This document shows, piece after piece, positions 1 through 12,578 of a DNA stretch of 64,000 bases (the stretch's first letter is position 1; each line of letters begins with the position of its first letter). The stretch is from Lamellibrachia satsuma (Eukaryota; Annelida; Polychaeta; Sabellida; Siboglinidae), in contig BSQZ01000030.1 in assembly GCA_033239005.1 (NCBI GenBank), forward strand, positions 372,001-436,000, read 5' to 3'. The notes beneath the pieces are model-generated. The model was given only the letters and a program-made list of their open reading frames with translations. It was not told the origin of the DNA and made no database searches. Made by a program: the position numbers and the translations under genes.

Positions 1-180
1 ATGGTATGCCCATCATGTGGTGTGTTTGAGATGTCTCTATCACCTCCATCTCCCGCCATCTCCTGCCAACTCCCGCCACACGGTGACGTGACGTTCCTCA
101 CAGTTTTCTCTAATGACTATATTGATTGGCATTTGGTACTGAGGGTCTAAGGCCCTCATTTCCCGGAACCTCAGAATTGA
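1..180. other. Unassigned sequence at window edge
   Basis: No gene or repeat is recognised here. The stretch abuts the 3' side of a minus-strand retrotransposon fragment and may include its untranslated tail. Confidence 0.4.
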
Positions 181-1000
181 TTCCGTGAATCTAATTAGAC
201 TGCAATGCAGACAGAGCACATTCATTTTCTGAAAGTGTGAATACTTGAATGATTCTGCTGCCAGCCAAGCTAATAGGAGGGTATGTACAGCCCCATTCTC
301 TTCTTCTTCCCCTTGCTCCCTTGCGGGGTGGGGTCCACGTCACTTGGTAGCTTCTTCTACTTTTAACTCTTTCCCTCTGTCTTCTGCGATGATCTTCCAC
401 TCTTGGCCGTTCGTACCTGCCCTTTCAAGATCTCATTTGACACAGTCTTTCCATCGCAGCTTTGGTCTTCCTTCTTCTTCTTCTGCCACCCTCTTCTGCT
501 TTCCATGCTCTTTTTGACAGTCTGTCTTCACCCATTCTTTGCACATGTCCTGCCCATCTCATTCTGCTTCCGACTACTTTCATCTTTAGGTGTTTTTTAA
601 TGCCAATCTCTTCTCTCAATTCCGTCATCTTCCTTCTATCTTCTTGGGTTACTTTGCACATTCTTCGGACCCAGTTGTTTTCTGCTATCTGTATCTTCTC
701 CTGTCTCTCTGTCAGTGCCAGTGTTCCCAACCCGTATATACAGGCTGGTACCATGCAGGCTTCCAACAGTTTTCCTTTTAGTTGTTTCTTCATTTTTCTG
801 TCCCACATAATGGCTTCCACTCTCCTCCACGCTGCCTCCTGCTTGCTTTCTCTTCAGTATTGTCTTATTACTTCCTCCATCCTCACACACTGTACAGCCC
901 AAGTACACAAACATTTTCTCAACCCCATTGCTAGTTCTTAAAGGGAATATACAACGATAACTGAACAATGTTGCAACACTGAATTTATTAGTACTTACAA
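180..1000 (-). mobile_element. 3' fragment of a non-LTR retrotransposon (RT C-terminus)
   Basis: Read on the minus strand, this stretch encodes the carboxy-terminal part of a reverse-transcriptase polyprotein of the endonuclease/RT LINE type. Recognisable blocks in order are YLGCTVCEDG near 900, LEACMVPACIYGLGTLALTE near 740, NNWVRRMCKV near 670, and MRWAGHVQRMGEDRL near 570, followed by a Lys/Arg-rich tail. The blocks lie in at least two frames, so there is a frameshift near 800, and the catalytic RT core is absent: this is a dead 5'-truncated copy. It may belong to the same broad group as the element at 62000-64000, but the two pieces do not overlap in the protein, so that cannot be tested here. 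Confidence 0.8.
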
Positions 1001-1004
1001 CTTT

Positions 1005-1180
1005 AGGTTGGTTAAAAGTAACATCTCGGTTAGTTAAAAGTAACATCTCGGTTGGTTAAAAGTAACATCTCGGTTGGTTAAAATTAACATCTCGGTTGGT
1101 TAAAATAACGTCTCAGTAGGTTAAAAGTAATATCTTGGTTGGTTAAAAGTAACATCTCGGATGGTTAAAAGTAATATCTG
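1005..1180. repeat. 22-bp minisatellite, about 8 copies
   Basis: The unit is GGTTGGTTAAAAGTAACATC plus TC, with point changes between copies. It begins directly beside the retrotransposon fragment. Confidence 0.9.
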
Positions 1181-3344
1181 TACACGATTACTAAATTGTG
1201 ACCTTTCTCCTCTTAATGCTAAACATAATACACGGTTTGGTGTAGAGATTGCTTTTTTGCTGTAATTAAAGATAGACCAAATGAATTGAAATGTAAATTT
1301 GTCTGACTTGATGGTTTATTGGTCTGTATTACAAAGTTGTGAAAGCAAATACAGATTTAGACATCAAGTGTATCATTGTTAATTTTGATATGGGAAAGTT
1401 AAGAGTATTTGGGCATTTTGATTATATGAAACCCTCAACTGTTTGTATATCAATTAGCCAGTATAACTTGTACATTCCCTTAAATAAAGCACCCACTGGT
1501 GTGGATGTGATGGGGCTATTTAAATATATATTTATGCATGAATTATAGAAATTGCGTGTAAGCATAAATAAATAAAATACTGTCATTGTAGTAAACTCAA
1601 TTTGGTTGTTACTTATTCTTCATTGTTACCCCCCATTGTAATATTAACAGAGATTACCTCTACGACATGATGACAGCTGGGGTTTAGAAATTAGCTTCAT
1701 GTGTTCTTTATGAATAAACTCAGTTGTTGGTTGATGTAGCTCTGGCACATGTTGCTTTCTTAGATTCTCAGAATGGTGTTCCAAAAGTTTTCACCAATGC
1801 ACTACCTTATAGCCCTTGCCATTGTTGTCAGCTATTGTCATCATTGTCAGTCTTGTCGGTCAGAGACAATGGCAGGCTGCAGTTGGCCTTGGTACTGGAT
1901 TGACCTCTTGCACGGCAGTCAGCAAACAGTTCTAGGAACGCTGACACTCCTGGGTGCAGCCGTCTCCGCATTTCTAGGAAAGATGCTGTCTTTGTGAATG
2001 GGTAACAGATTAGTGTCCAGTGTTGATGCAACAGCCTCTATCAGTTTTTGCTTTTACTTTTGTTCACTGCTGCCTTGCTGTTCTGTGTGGTTCCATATGT
2101 CAGTGGCCATGACAGTGCTCTGTCTGTAATAATGTGCACATAGCATTTATAACTCATTATATGTGTCACACCACGTGGACACTTGCCAATTTCAAATGTC
2201 AACAAAAGACTCTGTAGTTGTTCTTCTCATTCTAAAGTAATAATGAATATTTTCCATGATCTTAATAATAATGCACTTAATCGCACTTAAGTTCATGGTA
2301 ACACCACAAAATTTCATGTCTCGTCAATCTGTATCAACAGCAGTTTGGTTACCAAGTTATATGCGTTTTGGACAATAAATACTGTGGCTTCTCAAAAATA
2401 AAAAAACACTAACGAAGCAAATTTCTAAATACAAAATTCATCATGTGGGAACATGAGTAGAAACTTCTAAATTGTACCATTGTTTGGCTTAGGCTGTGTA
2501 GTTTATTGTGTAGAAATCTTCCGAAAATGCCTTCGTACAAAATATATTTCACAGATGGTACCCTGCAAAATGGCAACTGTGTTTTACCAACTTTCCCAGG
2601 CTCCAGATGCACAACAGATGCATTGTATAGGTTTCTGAGAATCTGGTGATCTGATGTGGAATGACCCTATGACCCTATGGCCCTATCATACATGGAAGAA
2701 AACTTCTGATTACTACAGTTTAATTAGTTAACATTTTTACTTTAGCACATTGTAGGAAGGAAGGACATTTTTGGGAAGTGGTCAGTTTCTTCATGAGGCT
2801 GGAACAGAATTCAAAGAAAATGATCTCTAAGTTTACATTTGACAAACAGCTTAGCACTGATTTTGTGGTTCTGTACACAAGTTTTAGTGTGAATGTATAA
2901 TGACTGGCAATAGCGTTGATGACAAAGTAATGCTTCCTGTTTCTAATGTATAGTACAGTGCTAACTTAAACCACAAGTAAATTGAACCACCTATAAACCA
3001 CTACCTTCACAGTCAGTGATGTAAAGTTTCGATGCATTGTAGGAAGTGTCAGAGTAATTATAGTGACCCCGTTGTGGGAATTTATGGAGATTACCTTTTT
3101 GAACTTATGGTTGCAGCTTTAAAAAACAAGTGTGTTTGTTACATGTAAACATTTGCCACGTTGACTTGTGTGACAGTTGACCTCGCTGTCAAGTGCTCCA
3201 GTATTCTAGACGGTACGCACTAAACTTGTGGGAGGAAATATCTGTGTACATGTTGCTAATGTCCACAGGCTATAGTGTCCTTGCAAACAGGTCTCATTTA
3301 AAAGTAAGTGTTTATGTGTGTGTGGAAATATTCTACAATTTTAA
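1181..3344. other. AT-rich intergenic DNA, nothing recognised
   Basis: Only short chance reading frames are present, none with recognisable domains or flanking splice signals. I see no RNA gene and no clear mobile element. Confidence 0.5.
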
Positions 3345-4885
3345 ATATCAATGTGCACAAGTCTCCAATGGTGTGAAGTGTCAGTGTGCATGTGTCCGTT
3401 AGTATGAAGTGTCAATGTGCATGTGCCCAGCAGTTTGAAGTGTAAGTATGCATGTGCCCATGTGTCCGGTAGTCTGAAGTGTCAGTGTGCATGTGCCAAT
3501 GTGTCCGGTAGTCTAAAGTGTAAGTGTGCAAGTAGTCTGAAGTGTTAATGTGCATGTGCCCATGTGTCCAGCAGTCTAAAGTGTAAATGTGCAAGTAGTC
3601 TAAAGTGTCCAGCAGTCTAAAGTGTAAGTGTGCATGTGCCCATGTATCAAGTAGTCTAAAGTGTTAGTGTGCAAGTAGTCTGAAGTATCGAGCAGTCTGA
3701 AGTGTCAGTGTGCATGTGCCCATGTATCAAGTAGTCTAAAGTGTCAGTGTGCAAGTAGTCTGAAGTATCAGGCAGTCTGAAGTGTCAGTGTGCGTGTGCC
3801 CATGTATAAAGTAGTCTGAAGTGTCACTGTGCATGTGCCCATGTGTCCGGTAGTTTGAAGTGTCAATGTGCATGTGCCCATGTGTCTTGCAGTCTAAAGT
3901 GTAAGTGTGCATGTGCCCATGTATCAAGTAGTCTAAAGTGTCAGTGTGCAAGTAGTCTGAAGTATCAAGCAGTCTGAAGTGTCAGTGTGCATGTGCCCAT
4001 GTATCAAGTAGTCTAAAGTGTCAGTGTGCAAGTAGTCTGAAGTATCAGGCAGTCTGAAGTGTCAGTGTGCGTGTGCCCATGTATCAAGTAGTCTGAAGTA
4101 TCAAGTAGTCTGAAATATCAAGCAGTCTGAAGTGTCAGTGTGCGTGTGCCCATGTATCAACTGGTCTGAAGTATCAGGCAGTCTGAAGTGTCAGTGTGCG
4201 TGTGCCCATGTATCAAATAGTTTGAAGTATCAAGCAGTCTGAAGTGTCAATGTGCATGTGCCCATGCATCAAGTAGTATAAAGTGTCAGTGTGCAAGTAG
4301 TCTGAAGTATCAAGAAGTCTGAAGTGTCAGTGTGCATGTGCCCATGTATCAAGCAGTCTGAAGTGTCAATGTGCATGTGCCCATGTATCAAGTAGTCTAA
4401 AGTGTAAGTGTGCAAGTAGTCTGAAGTATCAAGAAGTCTGAAGTGTCAGTGTGCTTGTGCCCAAGTATCAAGCAGTCTGAAGTGTCAATGTGCATGTGCC
4501 CATGTATCAAGTAGTCTAAAGTGTCAGTGTGCAAATAGTCTGAAGTATCAAGAAGTCTGAAGTATCAAGAAGTCTGAAGTGTCAGTGTGCGTGTGCCCAT
4601 GTATCAAGCAGTCTGAAGTGTCAATGTGCAAGTAGTCTGAAGTATCAAGAAGTCTGAAGTGTCAGTGTGCTTGTGCCCAAGTATCAAGAAGTCTGAAGTG
4701 TCAATGTGCATGTGCCCATGTATCAAGTAGTCTAAAGTGTCAGTGTGCAAGTAGTCTGAAGTATCAAGAAGTCTGAAGTGTCAGTGTGCTTGTGCCCAAG
4801 TATCAAGCAGTCTGAAGTGTCAATGTGCATGTGCCCATGTATCAGGTAGTCTGAAGTGACACTATGCATGTGCCCATGTGTCACA
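3345..4885. repeat. 1.5-kb complex satellite
   Basis: The array is built from recombining short modules rather than one fixed unit: AGTGTCAGTGTGCATGTGCC, CATGTATCAAGTAGTCTGA, and a shorter CAAGTAGTCTGAAGTATC. Modules vary in order and number, giving a higher-order pattern with periods that change along the array. Late copies (from about 4270) share an AAGAAGTCTGAAGTGT variant, indicating recent local duplication. Confidence 0.9.
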
Positions 4886-5790
4886 ATAGTATTAGATTAT
4901 TTCCGATGGACGTTTATCCAACATAAATTTCTATGTTCCTTTTCTCACATTTCAGTTTCACCTGATTTGTACAAAACATTTGTCAAGGTCGAAGTTATCA
5001 GCAAAGAATAGTATTAAGAAATGTCATGAACTATGCTTCCCATCACAAACTACCTGTTTTCTTAGAAGCAACAAAAATGTTAATGAGATCGTTCCTTTGT
5101 GGGAAACAGACGATCTTATGGGAAGCCCAGACATCACTAAGACTTCGGGCAGAAATATGATCGCCTTGTATGGTTTTTGACAGTTGCCGTCATTAACGGG
5201 TCTGTAATGGTGTGTTCAGCTTCAGACCGATTTGCAGAATGCTTTCACTCAGCTGCGTTTGCCGCCAAACTCAAAGGAACGCCTTTCGCAATCTCCGTGC
5301 CCTACACAAAGCATGTACGGCTGGCAATATTCAATGTTACTCGTGTAAATTATGCACTGGCATATCTGTGCGTTTTTTATCGTTGATGCAAGAAAACAAG
5401 CAGGCTGGAGGCGAGACACCTGGTGCTTGCTTTTACGAGCTTGTTTTGACTGGGTAGCGTCTTTGTGATGGAACATCATCAGACGTCAACATCACAGCCC
5501 ACCCAGACCCTCAACTCACCCACACATCAACTTATGTGCACTGAAGGGTACCGAAAAGGTATCAAACAAACATTCTTGGTTTTTTGTGTCTGGATTCGAA
5601 ATGATTGTCATTTGGTCAGGGCAATATATGTCGAAAGCCATTCCATCGGCGATTGGAGTAATAATTGTTACCAAACAATTTACAAGTCGTCATCCCATAT
5701 TACTGATAGCACCACTCCAAGACTGTTTTTTTTACAACGTTTGTGTCATATTTTATAGGTGCTTTGCAGACATCTTTAGGTGAGATCAAA
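4886..5790. other. Unassigned intergenic DNA
   Basis: Several overlapping short reading frames (up to 97 codons) occur at 4980-5783 but none has a recognisable domain and they overlap one another in different frames. No gene can be supported. Confidence 0.4.
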
Positions 5791-5791
5791 C

Positions 5792-6612
5792 TAGTATCAA
5801 CTACGACATGCTAGCTCTAGTATCAACTACGACATGCTAGCTCTAGAATCAACTATGACATGCTAGCTCTAGTATCAACTACGACAAGCTAGCTCTAGTA
5901 TCAACTACGACATGCTAGCTCTAGTATCAACTACGGCATGCTAGCTCTAGTATCAACTACGACAAGCTAGCTCTAGTATCAACTACGACAAGCTAGCTCT
6001 AGTATCAACTACGACATGCTAGCTCTAGTATCAACTACGACAAGCTAGCTCTAGTATCAACTACGACATGCTAGCTCTAGTATCAACTACGACATGCTAG
6101 CTCTAGTATCAACTACGACATGCTAGGTCTAGTATCAACTACGACAAGCTAGCTCTAGTATCAACTACGACATGCTAGCTCTAGTATCAACTACGACATG
6201 CTAGCTCTAGTATCAACTACGACATGCTAGCTCTAGTATCAACTACGACAAGCTAGCTCTAGTATCAACTACGACATGCTAGCTCTAGTATCAACTACGA
6301 CATGCTAGGTCTGGTATCAACTACGACATGCTAGGTCTGGTATCAACTACGACATGCTAGCTCTAGTATCAACTACGACATGCTAGCTCTAGTATCAACT
6401 ACAACATACTAGGTCTAGTATCAACTACGACAAGCTAGCTCTAGTATCAACTACGACAAGCTAGCTCTAGTATCAACTACGACAAGCTAGCTTTAGTATC
6501 AACTACGACAAGCTAGCTCTAGTATCAACTACGACATGCTAGCTCTAGTATCAACTACGACATGCTAACTCTAGTATCAACTACGACAAGCTAGCTCTAG
6601 AATCAACTTTGA
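5792..6612. repeat. 26-bp minisatellite, about 31 copies, seeded inside a dispersed repeat
   Basis: The unit is TAGTATCAACTACGACATGC plus TAGCTC. Copies alternate between ACATGCTAG and ACAAGCTAG variants. Single, unamplified versions of the same segment occur near 36790 and 58815, each followed by sequence like that which follows this array (a GAAATCAT...GACA motif), so the array sits at its ancestral position in a copy of that dispersed repeat. Confidence 0.92.
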
Positions 6613-7025
6613 CATGTGGTTTTTAGTTTTGATGAAATCAGTGACATATCCAGGATCTTACAAGGGGGTGGCCAAGTTTAGTCACCCTTTAGTTTACCAT
6701 GCACTGGTACAAGAGGTTGCATATGGAAAAAAAATGATTTAAGCGAAAGGAGGGCCATGGCCCAATGACCCCCGTAAATATGTCAAATATGTACTTTTTT
6801 TTACTGGATCTGGTCAAAATTTTGTGAAAATGGCCAAAATTATCCTGATCTTTATATTATGACATGAAGCTATTCATATGTTAAAAAATTACCTGATTTA
6901 AGGAGCAAAGCAAATTCTTTTTATGATTGTAACAAAAGTACACACTATTAAACCAGCCATGCATTTTAAACTACAGATTTGAACATCAACAAACCTGATT
7001 CGCAATGGGCTAAATCAGGTGAGTA
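6613..7025 (+). mobile_element. Dispersed repeat copy (right flank of the 26-bp array)
   Basis: This region aligns by eye with 36830-37085: shared landmarks are a GAAATCA motif, CTATTCA followed by AT-rich sequence, ACAGATTTGAACATC/ACAGATTTAAACATC, and AAACCTGATT/AAACTTAATT followed by AATGGG. It encodes nothing recognisable and is best called an unclassified interspersed repeat, probably a non-autonomous DNA element. Confidence 0.7.
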
Positions 7026-7370
7026 GCAAGAGTTGACATTACAACAGATTTAGCTGTTATTGATCTCGGAATGTACAAGTTCGACCGATGTGAGTAGCAC
7101 TTGGGTAAACTACCTGTGCCGGAGCGTCTCCCACCAAACCGCAGTGTGCCGCAGGTTTATGATGGCGTGGAGCAGTTTACATTGATTACACAATGCACCT
7201 TTTGCAAGATTTATGTGGTAACTACGAGATGGGTCCACGTCGTGGTGTTTGTACTTTGTTTATTATTTTGTTTATTATGCCGCTGGTTTAGTGATCCATA
7301 TTGAGGGGGATTTATGGAGGGACATAAAATTACAACCACAGTCTTGATTTGTGATAATATACTTCATTGT
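7026..7370. other. Unassigned
   Basis: A 67-codon plus-strand reading frame starts at 7101 but has no recognisable feature. Nothing else is seen. Confidence 0.35.
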
Positions 7371-7374
7371 GGTT

Positions 7375-8645
7375 GCATATCTTTATTGCATATTTCAATC
7401 AATCAATAAGTAAACAATCAATCAGTAATTTATTTCCAACAACCAATAGTACAGATTCCGTTATTACAAAATTCAACACCATTTGCAACAGGTAAAAAAT
7501 TAAATAAACAACAGAGTGTTGGTGGAAAGGGAGTGAACAGACGTGTGATACTTATCTATGGTTCCCCCCAGCTAGGATAGTTATGTATGATATAAATACA
7601 TTATCTTAGAATAAATATAAATTTCTAATGCATAACTAATAACTAAAGCATACAGTGCCTACAACATGTAATGTTTGTTTATAATTATTTATATTGTTTA
7701 GACCCAATACATAGAAAGAAGATGTAACTTTTTTAAATGTTTGTAGCTAGTGATGTTTTCATGCAACGAATGCCATAGTTTTACTCCACAAACAGAAATA
7801 CACGTTGACTTTAAGTTGGCACGCACACGATGATTTCTGAATGTATCTTTCTGATGAGCACCCTGGGTTGAAACATACATTAGTACATTGTGATATGCTT
7901 ATACATAATAATTGTTGTCTTAAATTTAACTAGGTCTACAAATTTCAAAATATTGCTTAAAGAGGATGCTGGTATGCTCCAAACATTTAGCACCACAGAG
8001 TAGACGAACTTCTCATTTCTGTACTACTGTAATACACCTAATGTTTGTAACATAAGTGTTGCCCCATGCATATCTCACTACAGTGTACAATAGTTAATAT
8101 ATGACAGAAACAGAGAACAATACAATATGTATATTCCGTCATGATAAATTAGACAACTTGCTTTGTAAATGATGGCTGCAACTTTCGACGGTTTGTTCTA
8201 ACCATATTAATGTTGTCCTGTTCAGTTCGTCATCAATAATTACTCCCAAAAATTTCTCTATTTAACATATCATAGTTATTATAGATTGTTACCGGCACAA
8301 AATATATTCATATCATCTACAAAAAGTATGAATTTGACTAATGTTGATATGTTGCAGATATCATTAACATAGAGGACAAATAATCTTAGACCTAAAATAG
8401 ACCCCTGCGGAACTCCACATGTGACATCTAATAACTCCGAGACACACCCGTCAATATTTACAAATTGCTTCCTGTTCGAAAGGTAGCTTTTAATCCAATC
8501 ATTTGCTACTCCTCGCACACCATAATAATTAAACTTTTTGATAAGTATTCCATGGTCTACTGTATCAAAAGCCTTTTATAGATCAACAAAATTAATACAT
8601 TTAAGAGATGATTGATCACAGCAGTATGATATTTTGTATGGATAT
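7375..8645 (-). mobile_element. Degenerate non-LTR retrotransposon 3' half (CR1/Jockey-like RT)
   Basis: Minus-strand translation gives a run of reverse-transcriptase landmarks: KAFDTVDHGILIKK near 8560, NDWIKSYLSNRKQFV near 8480, the GVPQGSILG block near 8410, and VKFILFVDDMNIF near 8320, where the catalytic FADD-type motif has become FVDD. Beyond it come FLGVIIDDELNR near 8230 and CISVCGVKLWHSLHENITS near 7780, which is the usual end of this ORF class. Stops and frameshifts interrupt the frame and a large internal portion is lost. The 3' side near 7380-7420 is an ATCAATCA-type tail, the sort of simple tail such elements carry. Confidence 0.85.
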
Positions 8646-9105
8646 TATTTTTAGTCAATCAAGTACCGATAAATTCAGTATCGCAACAAGCAATGTCTCA
8701 GTGTTTGGCAAATGTCTGTAAAACAGTCATTCAGTTAACCTTTAAAAACCATTCTACCTTTCCTTTAAAGTCTTATCTCAGTCGTGGGTGGCTGTTAGTG
8801 AAAGATTAAGGAATTAATATGCAATCTTTTATGGCTGTTTTGTATCAAATACCTGACAGCTGCCAAGGCCAGAGCTGATTGTGTTGTGCACTTAATGTAT
8901 CTGTTATTTATAGGTTATTTATAGGTTATTTTAATTGTTTCAGTTTTCTTTTCTCTAGATGTCAGTGTGCCTGGGTTGATAACTCAGAGATGACCTAGTG
9001 AGGAATCACAGCTGTGGTGTTCATGCCCCTGTGAACATGGTGTTCACGCCCCAATGAATATGATGTTCACACCCCAGTGAACACAGTGTTCATGTCCCAG
9101 TGAAC
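8646..9105. other. Unassigned, with three short CCCAGTGAACA-type repeats at its end
   Basis: From 9015 to 9105 a GTTCATGCCCCAGTGAACA-like motif recurs four times. The rest shows no gene or element. Confidence 0.5.
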
Positions 9106-9140
<35 letters not shown>

Positions 9141-9147
9141 TATATGC

Positions 9148-9222
<75 letters not shown>
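9106..9222. repeat. (TATG)n then (TA)n microsatellite
   Basis: Pure TATG repeats near 9110-9140 pass into an uninterrupted TA tract. Confidence 0.97.
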
Positions 9223-9226
<4 letters not shown>

Positions 9227-9944
9227 CAAGAGGGCATGGAGATTCGTAAATTATCCAGGCCATATTTTATTTTATGAACCATCACATGTACTGCTCTTTA
9301 CCCAGGGAAAGTTAAAAATAAAAATAATTATTTCAGAAAGTTTAATAGAAAACTGCAATTAGTTAATTTTGTCGTATGTTGTGACATGCTACGTGTTATG
9401 TATAGTGAGTACATTAGTCTGGAAACAAAATTGGGTGACTGGGATAAAGGGATGAAAGGCCAGTAGTACTGGATGTAGTAAGAGGGGAATCGTTTGAAGT
9501 GTTAAGTGTTGCAGGTTTCTTGATAAGGTAAGTACTTGAAGACATGTACCACATGGGCTGACACAACTCACACGTTACCTTCTCCTTCTGCCACTCTCTC
9601 TAAGGACCACAATAATATTGAAATATTACCTTCGCTAAACATTTATCTTTTGTCATCCATGCTCTCAGTCTGTCTGTCAGACATTTAAAATGACAACCCC
9701 TTAAACATTTTAAAACGGTTGTTAAGTAATTTATCATGTTTATTAATCATATATAAATGATCATTTTAATATACAGTTATTTGTGTAGGTGAACTAGTCA
9801 AATATGTTAATATAAATTTGAGTATTTATTTAACTTTGTTGATTAAACATGTAAAAAATGTTGGTTAAATTTAAGTATTCTGTAATGTTTATTAATCATA
9901 TCAGTGATCATTTTACTGTTTCATAATTTATGTGAATGAATTTA
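9223..9944. other. AT-rich intergenic DNA, nothing recognised
   Basis: No domain-bearing frame, RNA gene or element was found. Confidence 0.4.
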
Positions 9945-10058
9945 TATAACATGTTATGTATTTATAGAACATGTTATTGTATATTTATATAACATGTTAT
10001 TGTGTATTTATATATATAACATTTTATTGTGTATTTATATAACATGTTATTGTGTATT
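9945..10058. repeat. AT-rich minisatellite, about 4-5 copies
   Basis: The repeated core is TATAACATGTTATTGTGTAT with AT-rich spacers of slightly differing length. Confidence 0.85.
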
Positions 10059-10134
10059 TGAGTATTTAAAAAAAAAATTCAGTGAGTAGTGATATTTTTT
10101 CTCAAAGTTTCGGTGACATTCTCCCAGGCTCATG

Positions 10135-10523
10135 TTTTTTTTAGGTTCATGTGTTCACTTAGGTTCATATGTTCAGTTAGGTTTATGTGTTCACTTAGGT
10201 TCATATGTTCACTTAGGTTCATGTGTTCACTTAGGTTCATGTGTTCACTTAGGTTCATATGTTCACTTAGGTTCATGTGTTCACTTAGGTTCATATGTTC
10301 ACTTAGGTTCATATGTTCTCTTAGGTTCATGTGTTCACTTAGGTTCATATGTTCACTTAGGTTCATGTGTTCACTTAGGTTCATATGTTCACTTAGGTTC
10401 ATATGTTCACTTAGGTTCATGTGTTCACTTAGGTTCATATGTTCACTTAGGTTCATGTGTTCACTTAGGTTCATATGTTCACTTAGGTTCATATGTTCTC
10501 TTAGGTTCATGTGTTCACTTAGG
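10135..10523. repeat. 18-bp minisatellite, about 21 copies
   Basis: The unit is TTCACTTAGGTTCATGTG with a common CATATG variant. Because 18 is a multiple of three and the unit has no stop in several frames, both strands carry long artefactual reading frames of 132-158 codons; these are not genes. The two variants occur in an ordered pattern, and a block with a TTCTCTTAGG variant appears twice, near 10315 and 10495, showing that a multi-unit block was duplicated. Confidence 0.95.
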
Positions 10524-10569
10524 TACAATGACAGAAACTGTGACCAGGTTGTTTATGGCAGATAATGAA

Positions 10570-12190
10570 CCAGAGCTATGACCAATATTATGTTTATGCT
10601 AAGATTCAGGGCCCCACTACGAGAAAACTTGTGGTCATTTTGTTCTCGACATTAGATACGATTACATTTATGAAAATTTTTACAAAATGAAGCAATCGCT
10701 GTTAGGTAATAACCAATCTATGATGTCTGTAAAGTAAACCAAATAAAATAACAATAAAAATGGGGTAATTAATTTATTTATTGAAACATCATCAACATGC
10801 ATAAGGCAACTTCTTGTACGTATATTTTTATTTTTAACATGTTAAATGATTGAATACCAGAACTTTCTTATAGTTTCATGATAATTGCCTCAGTGTGGTC
10901 TAGGTTGGCAAATTTATACAAAACAATAACGTTATCAGAATATAAAAGCTCTCAATATAATTATCTGACATCTCAGATTGTGTCAAATTTGCAACTGATG
11001 TCTCTGCGATAGTTGTAAGTAATATATGAACCATCACTCACTGAAACAAGTTTACACATTTACTTAAGTTCATGATCGTTAACATTTCTCAGTTTAAAAA
11101 ATCTCTAAAACAAACTTTCTGCTCCTTTTTTCAGGTTGCTTTAAAAATGCAGCATAGAGCAGCCCGTTATTTCTCTCATCTTACAGCTTACACGTTACAG
11201 CTCTCGTTAAAATAGTGCCCCCTGGTGATTACGGGAATTTAACGAATATCAAGACACTAGGTGGGGTAACTCTTGTCTGTTGTGCGACTGTTGGCCATGT
11301 TAGAAAATAGCAAAATAACTACACTTCGTGGTAACATCCACTGACACTAAATATGATCACTTGCAAATCTCTTTGATTTTTCTGCATCTGCACATTGTGT
11401 TTGACATGGGCAGAACATATAAAAATGTTATGTGCGTGAAAGCTGAACAATAAATACAATGCCAATTACCCTCTTGACTATAGGAAATTTCTTTAAAAAC
11501 TTTCATTCCTGAGATTTGTAGTGCATATACAGCGCGCCTGCATTTGTGTGCTTGCAAAGAGCAAAATGGCTGCCATAACTGGTTTACGCCGGGCAGCAAA
11601 CCCAGCGCAGCCGTTTTAAACTGGGCTGCGTTTGCATGCTGCTAGACAGCAAAATGGCTGCTAGAATGATTTTAAACTGGATAACAAAAACTGCGGTGAG
11701 CATTAAGGTGCATGAAACATTGACGTGATCCTAGCAACATCAGCATGGAAGACTGTCAGAATGTTGCACAGTAAATGCTGGTTTTTTTTAATAAACACAC
11801 GTTGATGGCTGTTACTTTTTGCCTATCTCCAAGATGCCTTTTTGAGCATTTCTGAGTAAGCGCAAAATAAGCAAGCTGGTAAATCTAATAGTCACCGTTA
11901 TCGTGCGACTGTTGGTCACAATAACCATGTTTGGCTCACATCACATGGTGTAAAACAACCCCTATTCACACCCTGTCTCCCAGTTGGGCAGATGGGACGT
12001 GTACAGGATGCCGATTGGCTGGAGGCACATTGTGTTGAGTTTCAAACCGGTTTTGAAACGTTTCGTGTGTTGTGTGGGTGGGATGTCTACCTTTTGCGGA
12101 TCGGATCAGGTTCCATTGCACGTGTGTTGAATTTACGTACCAGTATGATTTAACAATGTGAGTGTGTGTCACTGACTTTAGGTGTCACAG
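10570..12190. other. Intergenic DNA with a short imperfect duplication
   Basis: Near 11560-11690 the phrase AGCAAAATGGCTGCY occurs twice, each followed by a TTTAAACTGG segment, a partial local duplication. Reading frames here (up to 80 codons) have no recognisable domain. Confidence 0.45.
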
Positions 12191-12194
12191 TGTG

Positions 12195-12345
12195 GCTGAT
12201 AAACCCTTTTATCAAACCTCAGATGATAAACTCTGATATTATACCCTGAATGATAAAACCCCAATATCATACCCCGGATGATATAAACTCCGATATTTTA
12301 CTCGAGATGATAAACCCTGATATCATACCCGGGTAATAAAACTCC
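12195..12345. repeat. Minisatellite, left part (GATAAA...ATATCATACCC units)
   Basis: Diverged units of roughly 28-30 bp contain GATGATAAACYCYGATAT and ATCATACCCCGG. The same units reappear at 12580-12622 on the far side of a retrotransposon tail. Confidence 0.8.
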
Positions 12346-12578
12346 GGGATCCATTGCCGTTTTCAACGCGGGTTTAAAGACACATCTTTTTCGTGCAGCC
12401 TTTATAGCATCATTAAAGGAGCAATGACTTTTTAATGAAATGAACTTTTATTTAGTTATTTTTTATTTAACTTATTTAACATATCTTAACTTATTTTATA
12501 CTTATATATTTTGTTTAACATTGTTAGGGCCTTTTAGCAGGGTTTTACTCAGATACCCGCTTTATAAATGTTTACTTT
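12346..12578 (+). mobile_element. Non-LTR retrotransposon 3' tail fragment
   Basis: One plus-strand frame reads FNAGLKTHLFRAAFIASLKEQ to a stop, the typical C-terminal block of CR1/L2/Jockey-type RT ORFs, and it is followed by an AT-rich 3' UTR ending in CCCGCTTTATAAATG, which resembles the RYxLYK-type end of the 3' region of such elements. The 5' part is missing. It is flanked by matching minisatellite units, so it inserted into the array. Confidence 0.7.

Noticed and set aside
8279..8518. A domesticated reverse transcriptase gene
   Set aside because: Stops and frameshifts surround this 79-codon piece and the catalytic motif has changed to FVDD; it is a decayed retrotransposon.
10089..10581. 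Long frames on both strands (132-158 codons)
   Set aside because: The 18-bp unit is a multiple of three without stops, so open frames are automatic on both strands.
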